NCBI RefSeq assembly: GCF_003308995.1
Contig: NZ_QFFJ01000001.1
Location: forward strand, 2,790,001-2,854,000
Length of the DNA stretch: 64,000 nucleotides
Source of the DNA: Chitinophaga flava
GTDB taxonomy: Bacteria; Bacteroidota; Bacteroidia; Chitinophagales; Chitinophagaceae
Direction of reading: 5' to 3'
Part shown: positions 25,950 to 34,662 of the stretch, in pieces
Numbering within the stretch: the first letter of the stretch is position 1
Layout of the letters: the number at the start of each line of letters is the position of its first letter
The notes under the pieces: generated by a model
Databases searched by the model: none
Told to the model about the DNA's origin: nothing
Seen by the model: the letters and a program-made list of their open reading frames with translations, nothing else
Position numbers and translations under genes: made by a program

Positions 25950-26474
25950 TTATTGTTTGATCATTTGTACGCTGGCCAGCAGTTTCACTTCATCACTCAG
26001 CAATACACCGCCTGTTTCTGTGGTTGCGTTAAACGTCAGACCGAAGTCTTTACGATTGATTTTACCGCTGAGTTCAAATCCGGCTTTGGTTTGTCCCCAT
26101 GGGTCCACTACTTCACCACCAAATTCTACTTTCAGCTCTACCGGACGGGTATTGTCACGGATCGTCAGATCACCGATCACTTTATAATTTTCGTCATCTA
26201 TTTTTTTCACTTCTTTGGAAACAAACAGCAGCTTGGGATATTTATCTGCTTCAAAGAAATCACTCGCCTGCAGGTGCTGATCACGTTGTGCGTTCTGAGT
26301 AGTGATGCTGTTGATATCTGCACTGAAAGAAATATTAGCGCTGCTGAAATCATCACCGGCAGTTTCCATGGTAGCATCAAATGTTTGAAACTGACCAGTA
26401 ACAGTAGTGATCATCAGGTGTTTCACTTTAAATTGCACATCGCTATGAGCGGTATCTATTTTCCAGGTAGTCAT
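25950..26474 (-). CDS. YceI family protein
   Basis: 174 residues with the lipocalin-like YceI pattern: TWKIDTAHSDVQFKVKHLMI at the start, then ISFSADINSITTQNAQRDQHL, SDFFEADKYPKLLFVSKEV and the end VKLLASVQMIKQ. The family binds isoprenoid or amphiphilic ligands. It has no signal peptide, so this member is probably cytoplasmic. It is placed between a pirin and a nitroreductase gene, in line with a quinone or electrophile response. Confidence 0.95.
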   Translation of the reverse strand: MTTWKIDTAHSDVQFKVKHLMITTVTGQFQTFDATMETAGDDFSSANISFSADINSITTQNAQRDQHLQASDFFEADKYPKLLFVSKEVKKIDDENYKVIGDLTIRDNTRPVELKVEFGGEVVDPWGQTKAGFELSGKINRKDFGLTFNATTETGGVLLSDEVKLLASVQMIKQ

Positions 26475-26520
26475 ATTATTTGTTGTTTAGTTGTTTATTG
26501 ATAGTGTTTGTTTGTTAAGA

Positions 26521-27393
26521 TTAATTCAGGAAGCCCATTTTACCGGTATTGTAGTCGTTGATGGCTTCATTGATCTCTTCCGGAGTATTCATCACAAAAG
26601 GACCGTAGGCTACAATAGGCTCGTTGATAGGCTCACCGCTGAGGATCAGCAGACTGGTATCTTCCAGGGCGGTGACAGTAATATCGGTACCATCCTGTTC
26701 GAAGAGTACTGTTTCCACACCTTTGGCTGCGTTGCCGTTGAAGTCGGCTTCTCCGTGCAATACCACTGCCAGCGTATTGAAGTGCTGCGGGAAAGCCACA
26801 TCAATGGTATCTCCCTTTTTCAGTTTCACATCGAGTACATTTACCGGAGAGAAAGTCCTGGCCGCACCTTTGGTACCGTTATATTCCCCTGCAATCACTC
26901 TTACATATCCTTCTTCACTTACTTTTATTACTGGTATTTCGGCTTTGGTCAGGTTCTGGTAACCAGGCTGATGATTTTTAAATGCTTTAGGCAGATTCAC
27001 CCACAGCTGTGCCATTTCCACTTTCCCACCACGTTTGCTGAACTCGGTTTCATGTTTTTCTTCATGCACAATACCAGCCGCAGCGGTCATCCACTGTACA
27101 TCACCGGGGGCCAGTTTACCATGGCTGCCGGTAGAGTCGCGGTGTTCCAGTTCTCCTTGATATACAACGGTTACCGTTTCAAATCCTTTATGTGGATGCT
27201 GATCTACTCCCCTTGGCCTGTTGGTAGGGGGGAAGTAGGATGGAGCACCATAGTCCATCAGGATGAAAGGGCTTACTTTATTGTTCTGTGTACGGGTACC
27301 GCCTGGCAGAACACTCTGTACTCTGAATCCATCGCCCACCATATGTGGCGCTGGTGCTATTAAAATCTGACTGACATGTTTTATGTTTTTCAT
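26521..27393 (-). CDS. Pirin family protein
   Basis: 290 residues, double-cupin pirin. Metal ligands lie in HPHKGFETVTVVYQGELEHR and GIVHEEKHETEF; the conserved PRGVDQHPHKGFETV identifies it well. The ATG at 27393 is preceded by AGGAGG (27398-27403), a strong Shine-Dalgarno match unusual for this genome, which decides the start over an ATG 15 codons upstream. It lies 104 bp downstream of an AraC regulator gene and 46 bp upstream of yceI, both on the same strand, so the regulator probably controls this unit. Confidence 0.94.
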   Translation of the reverse strand: MKNIKHVSQILIAPAPHMVGDGFRVQSVLPGGTRTQNNKVSPFILMDYGAPSYFPPTNRPRGVDQHPHKGFETVTVVYQGELEHRDSTGSHGKLAPGDVQWMTAAAGIVHEEKHETEFSKRGGKVEMAQLWVNLPKAFKNHQPGYQNLTKAEIPVIKVSEEGYVRVIAGEYNGTKGAARTFSPVNVLDVKLKKGDTIDVAFPQHFNTLAVVLHGEADFNGNAAKGVETVLFEQDGTDITVTALEDTSLLILSGEPINEPIVAYGPFVMNTPEEINEAINDYNTGKMGFLN

Positions 27394-27397
27394 ATTG

Positions 27398-27403
27398 CCT
27401 CCT
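27398..27403 (-). promoter_or_regulatory. Strong Shine-Dalgarno sequence of the pirin gene
   Basis: AGGAGG on the minus strand, 4 nt before ATG at 27393. Most genes in the window have no such sequence, as is usual in Bacteroidota. Confidence 0.8.
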
Positions 27404-27497
27404 TTTAAAAGACAATACAAAATTACATGTTGCAACACCTAAATAGAATGGATAAAATGTCTTACCTGATGGACTTTTTTTCCGGAAGGGTAAAAAA

Positions 27498-28403
27498 TCA
27501 GACCTGATGGCTGACAGAGCGGGAGGCTTCCTTAAATTCGGAAGGGCTCTGGGACGTGTATTTCTTGAAGAAACGGCTGAAATAATGTGGGTCATCAAAC
27601 CCAAGCTTATAGGCAATTTCTTTAGCGGTGAGGTCGGTATTATAAAGATAACGCTGTGCCTCCAGGATAACCCTGTTACGAATATGCTCTCCTGCGGTGA
27701 TACCAGACAGCTGCTTGCTGATTTCATTCAGCAGCACGGGTTTTATATGAAGCAGACCGGCATAGTCAGATACGGTCTTTAGTTCGTGATATTTTTCTTC
27801 GATCAGGTTTTTGAATTTCAGGAAGATGGAACTGTTGTGCATAGCATGCTGTTCCGGTGGAATGGCCACACTGTGGCCTTTAATACGGGACCCCAGTACC
27901 AGGAAATAACGCAGCAGTCCATGAAGGGCCATTTCATATTCAGGCTCCCGGGTATTCAGTTCTTTCAGCATCAGGCGCACAATAGCTTCAATATCAGCAG
28001 ATTGATCCTGATCAAGTGTGATCACACTGCTGAACTGGTCGTTGAAAAAGAGGCCGGAATTGATGCCAGACACCTGAGTCTGGTCTTTCAGACACATAAA
28101 AGCATCCTGAAAGGCGATCATATACCCTTCGATGCGCTCGCTCATCTGTAAATTATGTACCTGACCAGGTGCGAGGAAAAACAAGGTGTTGCGTTTTACC
28201 ACATGGGTTACGGTATCGATGGTATGCAACAGGGATCCTCGTTTGATCCAGTAGATGGTATAGAAATCGTGCCGGTGAGGCACGCCAGCCTGGTCAAAAA
28301 AGGTTTCTCCCAGCTCACAGAGGCCAGACACCACAAAAGATGGATCTGCCTGTGCATAGGCTGGTAAAGAAATAATCCCGATATTTTCGCGTTTTTCCGC
28401 CAT
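27498..28403 (-). CDS. AraC family transcriptional regulator (cupin sensor)
   Basis: 301 residues. N-terminal cupin-like ligand domain (about 1-150, with PHRHDFYTIYWIKRGS and LFFLAPGQVHNLQ) and C-terminal double helix-turn-helix (about 200-295, TDLTAKEIAYKLGFDDPHYF and SRFFKKYTSQSPSEFKE). It is upstream of pirin, yceI and nitroreductase genes and is the likely activator of that set. It begins 4 bp after the scpA stop codon, so it may also be read from the scpA transcript. Confidence 0.93.
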   Translation of the reverse strand: MAEKRENIGIISLPAYAQADPSFVVSGLCELGETFFDQAGVPHRHDFYTIYWIKRGSLLHTIDTVTHVVKRNTLFFLAPGQVHNLQMSERIEGYMIAFQDAFMCLKDQTQVSGINSGLFFNDQFSSVITLDQDQSADIEAIVRLMLKELNTREPEYEMALHGLLRYFLVLGSRIKGHSVAIPPEQHAMHNSSIFLKFKNLIEEKYHELKTVSDYAGLLHIKPVLLNEISKQLSGITAGEHIRNRVILEAQRYLYNTDLTAKEIAYKLGFDDPHYFSRFFKKYTSQSPSEFKEASRSVSHQV

Positions 28404-28407
28404 CTGT

Positions 28408-29199
28408 TTACTCCTCAGTTAAAGTACCGGCAGGCTCTTCCTCCCTGTTTTCCGGATCAATGTAATCTATAATAAAGTTATTTCTGCCTTCGCCCACCAT
28501 AATGCCCAGGTGCTTCATCTGTACCAGTTCCAGCATGCTCAGGAACAGGAAAATGGCATGGACCCTGTCTTTACAGTGATCAAATATTTTTTCGAACGAC
28601 AAGGTGCGTTCTGCCTTAGCAAGCTCTTCCATGTACATTCTGGAGCCTTCCATGGTATAATCATATTTGTATACCACGTGCTGGGGCTTATGATCACGCG
28701 CTTTCATGCGCTGAATGACCTTTTCAAAGGTCTGCGCCAGCTTAAACAGCGTCAGGGTCTGAATTTCCGTTCCTTCACTGGTCACTTCCCCGATTTCCGC
28801 CAGCTCTTTTGCAATATTACCACGTTTGATATGCAACATCCTCTCAGCCTCCATTTCCGCCATCTCAGCTGCAGCCTGTTTATACCGCTTGTATTCCAGG
28901 ATCTTATCTATCAGCTCCATCCGCGGGTCTATTTCATTCCCCTGCTCGTCCAGTTCCTTGCGGGGCAGCAGCATTTTAGCCTTAATACGCATCAGAGTTG
29001 ATACAAAAAGGATAAACTCGCTGGCTAACTCGATGTTCAACGATTCGATATGATGGATGTACTGCAGAAATTCCTGCGTAATGGTATTGATCGGGATATT
29101 ATAGATATCCAACTCATCACGTTCTATAAAGAACAACAAGAGGTCAAAAGGACCTTCAAACTGCGGTAATTTTATTTTGTAGGAAACCTGTTCACTCAC
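28408..29199 (-). CDS. scpA: Segregation and condensation protein A
   Basis: 263 residues, the kleisin of the SMC-ScpAB chromosome condensin. N-terminal YKIKLPQFEGPFDLLLFFIE and DELDIYNIPINTITQEFLQY are the SMC-binding region, followed by EFILFVSTLMRIKAKMLLPR and a C-terminal winged helix. The scpB gene is not adjacent. The stop codon is 4 bp from the AraC gene downstream. Confidence 0.95.
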   Translation of the reverse strand: MSEQVSYKIKLPQFEGPFDLLLFFIERDELDIYNIPINTITQEFLQYIHHIESLNIELASEFILFVSTLMRIKAKMLLPRKELDEQGNEIDPRMELIDKILEYKRYKQAAAEMAEMEAERMLHIKRGNIAKELAEIGEVTSEGTEIQTLTLFKLAQTFEKVIQRMKARDHKPQHVVYKYDYTMEGSRMYMEELAKAERTLSFEKIFDHCKDRVHAIFLFLSMLELVQMKHLGIMVGEGRNNFIIDYIDPENREEEPAGTLTEE

Positions 29200-29222
29200 T
29201 TGATGATGTTTTTTTATGCGAA

Positions 29223-29274
29223 AGGCGCAGAGCTACAACGCGAAGACTTTTACTCCTTTTGCTGCTCTGCGCCT
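29223..29274. repeat. Inverted repeat between scpA and DUF3078 gene
   Basis: AGGCGCAGAGC (29223-29233) and GCTCTGCGCCT (29264-29274) are 11-base perfect arms around a 30-nt loop. It resembles the widely scattered bacterial repeats made of GCGCAGAG-like words; it may act as a weak terminator for the DUF3078 gene. Confidence 0.5.
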
Positions 29275-29307
29275 CTGCATGATCAAAAATAACAAAATTC
29301 CGGCTAA

Positions 29308-30252
29308 TCAGAATTTAGCTGCAAAACCTACCCCTATTACCTGTTTCACCTGCAATCGGGGCCCCATCACGCCTGTTTTTTTGTTTTCAAACACTTTTAC
29401 ATTATCATCATATATCATATCTACGTTGAGCACGGCAGAGATATACCTGTTCACCTTCAGTTCAAACGCATTGGTAAAAAATACTACGATGTTCTGCGGG
29501 TTGTGAAGATAATTGGAGAACAGGTCCAGCCGGCCTTTGTAGGTCACATTTTTAACTACTGTTTTCACATAGTTGGCAGACAGGTAAGCACCAATTTCAT
29601 ATTTGAAGTATTTACCGGTATCCACGCCATAAGCCCCTTGTTTGGAGAGCAAATCATCTGCTACAAAAACAAAGCGGGAAGTAGCGGGGGAGAGGAATAA
29701 AGAGAACTCAGGCACTGGTTTATAGTCGAAACCCGGAGACAGCAGCACATAAGCAGGAGCAAAGAACTTAGACGACAATTGTGGAGGAGCCTCTGAAGAA
29801 TACAGATAACCATTGGTAAACTGTGTACGGAGGTTTACCAGTCCGCTTACATACCAATGCCGGCCGATATCATAGCCGTATTTGGAAGTGAGGTCTATAC
29901 GGTCATCGCTTTTACGGCCGCCCAGACTGGTTGTATTAATGTATCCATAGGCCAGGTCGGCTACGTTATCCCAGGCGCGGCGGCCTTCTTTGTAAAACGC
30001 CCACGCATATACGGTGGAACCCAGGGAAAAGGAGAAATTGTCTCCACCGGCAGCCCAGTTGGTCAGCGTTCCCTGATTAATATTCACGTTCAGGTTCAAC
30101 CCTTTTCTCCATATCTGGGTAGAAGTATCCTTATCATCTTTCTTGATTTTTTTGGCGGTTTCTTCCCGTTGGGTCTTTATCCAGTCGTTTTGTGCCTGTA
30201 CTGTCATAAAGCACAATAAACAACAGGCAATGGACAAAGTAAATTTTCTCAT
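29308..30252 (-). CDS. DUF3078 family protein
   Basis: 314 residues. Signal peptide (MRKFTLSIACCLLCFMTVQA) and a beta-barrel-like body with WRKGLNLNVNINQGTLTNWA, WDNVADLAYGYINTT and the barrel end VGFAAKF. DUF3078 is a Bacteroidota family of presumed outer-membrane proteins without assigned function. The frame is open 10 codons upstream (30282), but the signal peptide starts at 30252. It is not evidently in an operon. Confidence 0.87.
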   Translation of the reverse strand: MRKFTLSIACCLLCFMTVQAQNDWIKTQREETAKKIKKDDKDTSTQIWRKGLNLNVNINQGTLTNWAAGGDNFSFSLGSTVYAWAFYKEGRRAWDNVADLAYGYINTTSLGGRKSDDRIDLTSKYGYDIGRHWYVSGLVNLRTQFTNGYLYSSEAPPQLSSKFFAPAYVLLSPGFDYKPVPEFSLFLSPATSRFVFVADDLLSKQGAYGVDTGKYFKYEIGAYLSANYVKTVVKNVTYKGRLDLFSNYLHNPQNIVVFFTNAFELKVNRYISAVLNVDMIYDDNVKVFENKKTGVMGPRLQVKQVIGVGFAAKF

Positions 30253-30287
30253 CAATGTATTTTTTTTGATTAACATAAACATATAAA

Positions 30288-30334
30288 CACAGCATTCAGC
30301 GTCACGCCTGGGAAGGGTGAGGCTGAATGCTGTG
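30288..30334. terminator. Hairpin downstream of mscL
   Basis: Thirteen-base arms (30288-30300 and 30322-30334, core CAGCATTCAGC), with inner TCAC/GTGA. The tract after the stem on the minus strand is only moderately T-rich, so termination is likely but weak. Confidence 0.55.
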
Positions 30335-30352
30335 AGGGATATAAACGGATAA

Positions 30353-30772
30353 TTATTTTTTTCTCAACTCATCACGGATCTCCATGAGCAGTTTTTCCTG
30401 TGCAGTGGGTTCTGCCGGAGCAGGCTCAGGTTTTCTGTTGATTTTGTTCACAAACTTCACCAGCACAAAGATGCAGAAAGCGATAATCAGGAAGTCGATG
30501 ATACTCTGGATGAAGGCACCATAAGCGAATACCGCTACTCCTTTGGCTTTGGCATCTGCCAGGGTTTGAATGTCTCCCTTGCTTGTATCCAGCAACACAA
30601 AATAATCGTTGAAATTTTTGCCGTGTGTAAATAAGCCCACGAGTGGCATCAGGATGTTATCTACCAGCGATGTAACTATCTTTCCAAAAGCGCCTCCAAT
30701 GATCACACCCACAGCAAGATCCATCACATTGCCCTTCATGGCAAATTCCTTAAATTCTTTGATGAATGACAT
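30353..30772 (-). CDS. mscL: Large-conductance mechanosensitive channel
   Basis: 139 residues. Homopentameric inner-membrane channel opened by membrane tension in hypo-osmotic shock. N-terminal FKEFAMKGNVMDLAVGVIIG, the pore helix with AFGKIVTSLVDNILMPL, a periplasmic loop (45-75), the second helix FIQSIIDFLIIAFCIFVLVK and a charged C-terminal tail (QEKLLMEIRDELRK). Length and layout are typical. Single-gene unit. Confidence 0.97.
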   Translation of the reverse strand: MSFIKEFKEFAMKGNVMDLAVGVIIGGAFGKIVTSLVDNILMPLVGLFTHGKNFNDYFVLLDTSKGDIQTLADAKAKGVAVFAYGAFIQSIIDFLIIAFCIFVLVKFVNKINRKPEPAPAEPTAQEKLLMEIRDELRKK

Positions 30773-30849
30773 AATGCAAGGTTTTATTTTGGTTAAAACA
30801 AGACGACGAAAATAGCGTTTAATCGCGGAACAGCTTAATTATTAGTGTA

Positions 30850-31596
30850 TTATTTCTTTAAACGGGGATATTTCATGTTCAGTGATTTCAGTGTATCCCT
30901 TAACGTTAGTGCCACAATATACTCCTTGTACCAGTTATGGTCTGCCGGTACAATCATCCACGGAATATCGTTACAGTATTTGAACGCATCTTCATAAGCA
31001 TCCATATACTGGTCCCAGAGTTTGGCTTCTTCAAAATCACTTTCATTGTATTTCCACATTTTACGGTGATCTTCTGTCCGTTCTATCAGCCTTTGCTGTT
31101 GGGCTTCCTGTGATACATGCAGGTAAAATTTGAGCACCTTTGTGTTGTTGTGTACTGTAAGCAGCTTCTCGAAATCATTAATAGCCTCCATTCGTTTACG
31201 GGCCATTTTATCGTCGATCCATTTGTGCACTCTCTGTATCAATATGTCTTCATAATGAGAGCGGTTAAATACCTGGATCATTCCTTTAGCCGGCGCATGC
31301 TGATGTACCCGCCACAGGAAATCGTGGTCAGCTTCTTCGGCAGTAGGGGCTTTGAAGGAATGCACCATTACGCCTTGCGGGTTCAGGGTACCGGTTACAT
31401 TCTTGATTACACCATCTTTTCCGCTGGCGTCCATTCCCTGAATAACCAACAATATGCAATGTTTGTGTTGTGCATATAACAGATTTTGCAACTCGTCCAG
31501 TTCCTGTAAAATTTCCTGTGTGGCGGCTTTTATTTTTTCCTTGTCTATTTTCTTAGGTGCAGTAGTACTGATGGCTGACAACTTGATCTTACTCAT
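30850..31596 (-). CDS. ppk2: Polyphosphate kinase 2 (PPK2) family
   Basis: 248 residues, one PPK2 domain. Walker A GMDASGKD (54-61), lid-like region with NRSHYEDILIQRVH, and Walker B-type FYLHVSQEAQQQRLIER. The family transfers phosphate from polyphosphate to nucleoside mono- or diphosphates. Single-domain members of this size with GMDASGKDGVI are often class III (AMP and ADP) in Bacteroidota; this is an inference from length. Confidence 0.92.
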   Translation of the reverse strand: MSKIKLSAISTTAPKKIDKEKIKAATQEILQELDELQNLLYAQHKHCILLVIQGMDASGKDGVIKNVTGTLNPQGVMVHSFKAPTAEEADHDFLWRVHQHAPAKGMIQVFNRSHYEDILIQRVHKWIDDKMARKRMEAINDFEKLLTVHNNTKVLKFYLHVSQEAQQQRLIERTEDHRKMWKYNESDFEEAKLWDQYMDAYEDAFKYCNDIPWMIVPADHNWYKEYIVALTLRDTLKSLNMKYPRLKK

Positions 31597-31715
31597 GGAT
31601 TAAACTCTTTGTCAATGAATTTAACAAAATCAGTCCAGAAGTGTTGTATCGGATGATTTATATTTTGCGCAGTAGGGTTATATTCACACCTTTGTAGTCT
31701 TAAAAAAATGCCGCT

Positions 31716-32594
31716 TTGAACCACAAATTTGCCCACTGGGGTGTTTTTCTGTTGCTATCCCTCACCTGGGGTAGCTCTTTTATCTTAATGAAGATCGGAC
31801 TGGAATCATTTACACCCTATCAGGTAGCCAGCTTAAGACTGGTAGCTGCGGGTGTGGCTTTGTTACCCTTCCTTCCCAAAGCTCTCCGGCAAACGCCGGT
31901 CAACAAATTACCGATCATTTTTCTCTCCGGCTTACTGGGCAATGGGCTTCCGGCTTTTCTTTTCTGCGTGGCAGAAACAGAAATAGACAGTTCCCTTGCC
32001 GGTATTCTCAACTCCCTAACACCGCTGATGGCATTGCTGACAGGTTTGATCCTTTTCAAAAGCCCTATCAAAAAAGCACAGCTAACGGGAGTATGTGTTG
32101 GCTTATTAGGTGTAGTACTACTTTTCAGCTCCAAGGGTATCAGCGCCGGTGGCCACTGGTATTATAGCCTGTTGGTGGTGGTAGCCACTATCAGCTACGG
32201 CACTAATATCAGTCTGGTACATCATTACCTGAAGGGATTCGGCTCGTTGCAACTGGGGTCTATCGCTATGTTTTTTTGTGGACTGATCACTTTTCCCATA
32301 TTGTGGTTTAGTGACTTTTTTCCACAGTTTGCGACAGATCATGCTCCATGGCGTTCATTGTCGGCAGGGTTGATATTAGGGGTGATGGGCACCGGTGTGG
32401 CAGCTGTATTATTTTATCTGCTGATCAGACGTGCAGGGTCTATGTTTGCTTCGATGGTTACTTATGCGTTACCGGTAGTGGCTATAGGCTGGGGATTACT
32501 GGCTCATGAGCCGATTACCTGGGTGCAGGTGTTGTGTATGGGTATTATTCTGTTGGGGGTATATATGGTTAATCGGGCTAAAACAGCTTCCTGA
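31716..32594 (+). CDS. DMT superfamily transporter (EamA)
   Basis: 292 residues with ten predicted membrane helices in two EamA repeats. Start LLSLTWGSSFILMKIGLESF and the second repeat around LVVVATISYGTNISLVHHYL are typical. The likely start is TTG at 31716: no in-frame ATG exists before residue 25, which would delete the first helix. A short ATG-CCG-CTT-TGA ORF overlaps the TTG by two bases. Substrate is unknown; the family includes drug, metabolite and amino-acid exporters. It ends 6 bp before a bidirectional terminator. Confidence 0.9.
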   Translation: MNHKFAHWGVFLLLSLTWGSSFILMKIGLESFTPYQVASLRLVAAGVALLPFLPKALRQTPVNKLPIIFLSGLLGNGLPAFLFCVAETEIDSSLAGILNSLTPLMALLTGLILFKSPIKKAQLTGVCVGLLGVVLLFSSKGISAGGHWYYSLLVVVATISYGTNISLVHHYLKGFGSLQLGSIAMFFCGLITFPILWFSDFFPQFATDHAPWRSLSAGLILGVMGTGVAAVLFYLLIRRAGSMFASMVTYALPVVAIGWGLLAHEPITWVQVLCMGIILLGVYMVNRAKTAS

Positions 32595-32600
32595 TAAATA

Positions 32601-32636
32601 AAAAAGCGGAGAGACCAGTGCCGGTCTCTCCGCTTT
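32601..32636. terminator. Bidirectional terminator between DMT gene and frr
   Basis: Sixteen-base arms (from 32601 to 32616 and from 32623 to 32636 or slightly beyond, core GCGGAGAGACC), A5 on the left and T6 on the right. It lies between convergent genes. Confidence 0.88.
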
Positions 32637-32667
32637 TTTATACGTTTATCTGATACAATAACTGTTT

Positions 32668-33231
32668 TTAAACAGCCAGGATCTCTTTTTCTTTCACTTC
32701 GCAGTGTTTGTCTATCTGCACGATGTATTTGTCGGTCAGTGTCTGAATATCTGCTTCTGCACCTTTGGCGGTATCTTCGCTCAGGCCATCTTTCTGCAAT
32801 TTCTTGATACCTTCAATTGCATCGCGGCGGATGTTTCTGATCGCTACTTTAGCCTGTTCCCCCTCATTATAAGCCCTTTTCACAAATTCCTTCCTTCTTT
32901 CTTCTGTCAGTGGCGGCAGGAAAAGGCGAATAATGACACCATCATTCTGAGGGTTGAGACCAATGTTGGAGGCGATAATAGCCCTTTCGATAGGTTGCAG
33001 CATATTTTTTTCCCAGGGCTGAATGGTCAGGGTACGAGCATCCGCTATACTTACGTTTGCTACCTGGTTAAGCGGAGTAGGGGAGCCATAATAATCCACG
33101 GCAATACCGTCCAGTATCTGGGGGTTAGCTTTACCCGCCCTTATTTTTGTGAGTTCCAGCTCCAGGTGCCCGACTGCTTTAGCCATCGAACCAGCTGCAT
33201 CATCCATGATAAGCGTTAGATCGTCTTGCAT
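32668..33231 (-). CDS. frr: Ribosome recycling factor
   Basis: 187 residues, full length. With EF-G it splits the post-termination ribosome. Conserved LELTKIRAGKANPQILDGI, NVSIADARTLTIQPWEKNML, VIIRLFLPPLTEERRKEFVK and the end VQIDKHCEVKEKEILAV. No pyrH gene is adjacent, although pyrH-frr is a common arrangement. Confidence 0.97.
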   Translation of the reverse strand: MQDDLTLIMDDAAGSMAKAVGHLELELTKIRAGKANPQILDGIAVDYYGSPTPLNQVANVSIADARTLTIQPWEKNMLQPIERAIIASNIGLNPQNDGVIIRLFLPPLTEERRKEFVKRAYNEGEQAKVAIRNIRRDAIEGIKKLQKDGLSEDTAKGAEADIQTLTDKYIVQIDKHCEVKEKEILAV

Positions 33232-33364
33232 AACATAAATAGTTAAGTGCCTGCAAACCTACAGGATTTCTTTTAATCGTCAAAGTGACAGATACAAGAA
33301 TGGCGTTAGAAATACCTGCTTTACAACCGTAACCGTTGAAAGGGTATGTATATCGCCATGAATG

Positions 33365-34501
33365 TTATTTGTCCTGCAACACACCTTCGGTAGTAACCCT
33401 TAGTATTTTAGGAGGAGCGGCGCTTGTGTTAGCCGACGGGGAGATGGCAACAGCTGGTTGAGGGGCCTGTTTCCGTTTGCGGGCCACATACAGGAAACTG
33501 GTAAACACGGTGGCTGTACCTACTACGAGCACTGTAAGAACAGTGGTACCCAGTCCCTGGAGCATAAAAGCAGCAGCGATAAAGATAGCGTTCACGGTTA
33601 CGGATACCAGGGTAGTTTGTCTATGGTCCAGCTTCAGGTCCAGCAAATAGTGATGGATATGATTCCGGTCTGCAGAAAATGGAGATCTTCCTCTCAGCAT
33701 ACGTACAGCAAATACCCTCAGGGTATCAAAAAGCGGTACGATGAGGATAGCAATGGCGACAGCAGGAGTAGCGTCCACCGGCATTTTACTGGCAGGGTTA
33801 CCGGCTACGTCAATAAATTTCAGTACCAATACCGCATTCACGAGTCCGATCAGCAGGGAACCGGTGTCGCCCATAAAAATACGGGCAGGAGAAATATTGT
33901 AAATCAGAAAGCTGGCCAGGCCGCCGGCGAGGGCAAAACCCAATACAGCATAAGTGATTTCACCTACATGCAGGAAATATGCACCCAGGATCGCACTTAC
34001 CAGCAAACCAATACTGCCGGCATGTCCGTCTACCCCGTCTATCAGGTTAAAGGAGTTGATCACCACAATAAAGTAAAAGTAGGTGAGCATCAGGCTGATA
34101 TTAGCAGGCAGGGTGGTAATACCCAGAAAACCATACATGCTGTTGATTTGCAGATTGCCCAGATAGATAACTGCGAAGGAGGCCACTAACTGACCGATCA
34201 GTTTTTTTAACGGAGAAAGGCCTACGATATCATCTTTCATTCCCACCATGAAGATGATAAAAAAGGCTGCCATCATATACTGAAATGGCGAATTTTGTAC
34301 GGTTGGAACACATACCGCAGCAGCAATAATAAACCCTGAGAAGAAACCGATTCCCCCGAGCGTTGGTATGCGTTGTTTGTGCGTTTTCCTTTCGTCCGGT
34401 TCGTCGTATAGGTGTTTCAGATCCGCCACTTTAATCAGTATTGGAATTGAAAAATAGGTTACAACAAAGCTTAGGACGGTAGCAATTAAAACATTCTCCA
34501 T
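33365..34501 (-). CDS. WecA/TagO-type undecaprenyl-phosphate sugar-1-phosphate transferase
   Basis: 378 residues, about ten membrane helices. MraY/WecA family motifs: DERKTHKQRIPTLGG (36-50), MKDD (88-91), NSFNLIDGVDG (149-159), ARIFMGDTGS and the cytoplasmic His box ADRNHIHHYLL. It moves GlcNAc-1-phosphate or another sugar-1-phosphate to undecaprenyl phosphate, the first step of O antigen, teichoic-type or capsular glycan synthesis. It is alone, not in a visible polysaccharide cluster. The C-terminal 30 residues are Pro/Ala-rich and not part of the core. Confidence 0.92.
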   Translation of the reverse strand: MENVLIATVLSFVVTYFSIPILIKVADLKHLYDEPDERKTHKQRIPTLGGIGFFSGFIIAAAVCVPTVQNSPFQYMMAAFFIIFMVGMKDDIVGLSPLKKLIGQLVASFAVIYLGNLQINSMYGFLGITTLPANISLMLTYFYFIVVINSFNLIDGVDGHAGSIGLLVSAILGAYFLHVGEITYAVLGFALAGGLASFLIYNISPARIFMGDTGSLLIGLVNAVLVLKFIDVAGNPASKMPVDATPAVAIAILIVPLFDTLRVFAVRMLRGRSPFSADRNHIHHYLLDLKLDHRQTTLVSVTVNAIFIAAAFMLQGLGTTVLTVLVVGTATVFTSFLYVARKRKQAPQPAVAISPSANTSAAPPKILRVTTEGVLQDK

Positions 34502-34631
34502 TAGTGGGGCTTATTTTGCAAAGATATTAATTTCAATGAAATGTGTAAAAGAAACACTAAAAAAATCAGGATTTTTAATACTTTGAGATCGCAAAAACAA
34601 CATTCAACGCCACAAAATCTAGAAATTCAAT

Positions 34632-34639
34632 TAGTTTTG
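34632..34639 (+). promoter_or_regulatory. TAnnTTTG box upstream of transketolase gene
   Basis: TAGTTTTG matches the Bacteroidota -7 box, 24 bp before the ATG at 34663. No clear -33 TTTG is seen. Confidence 0.45.
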
Positions 34640-34662
34640 CGGCACAAAAATCATCAAGTATC

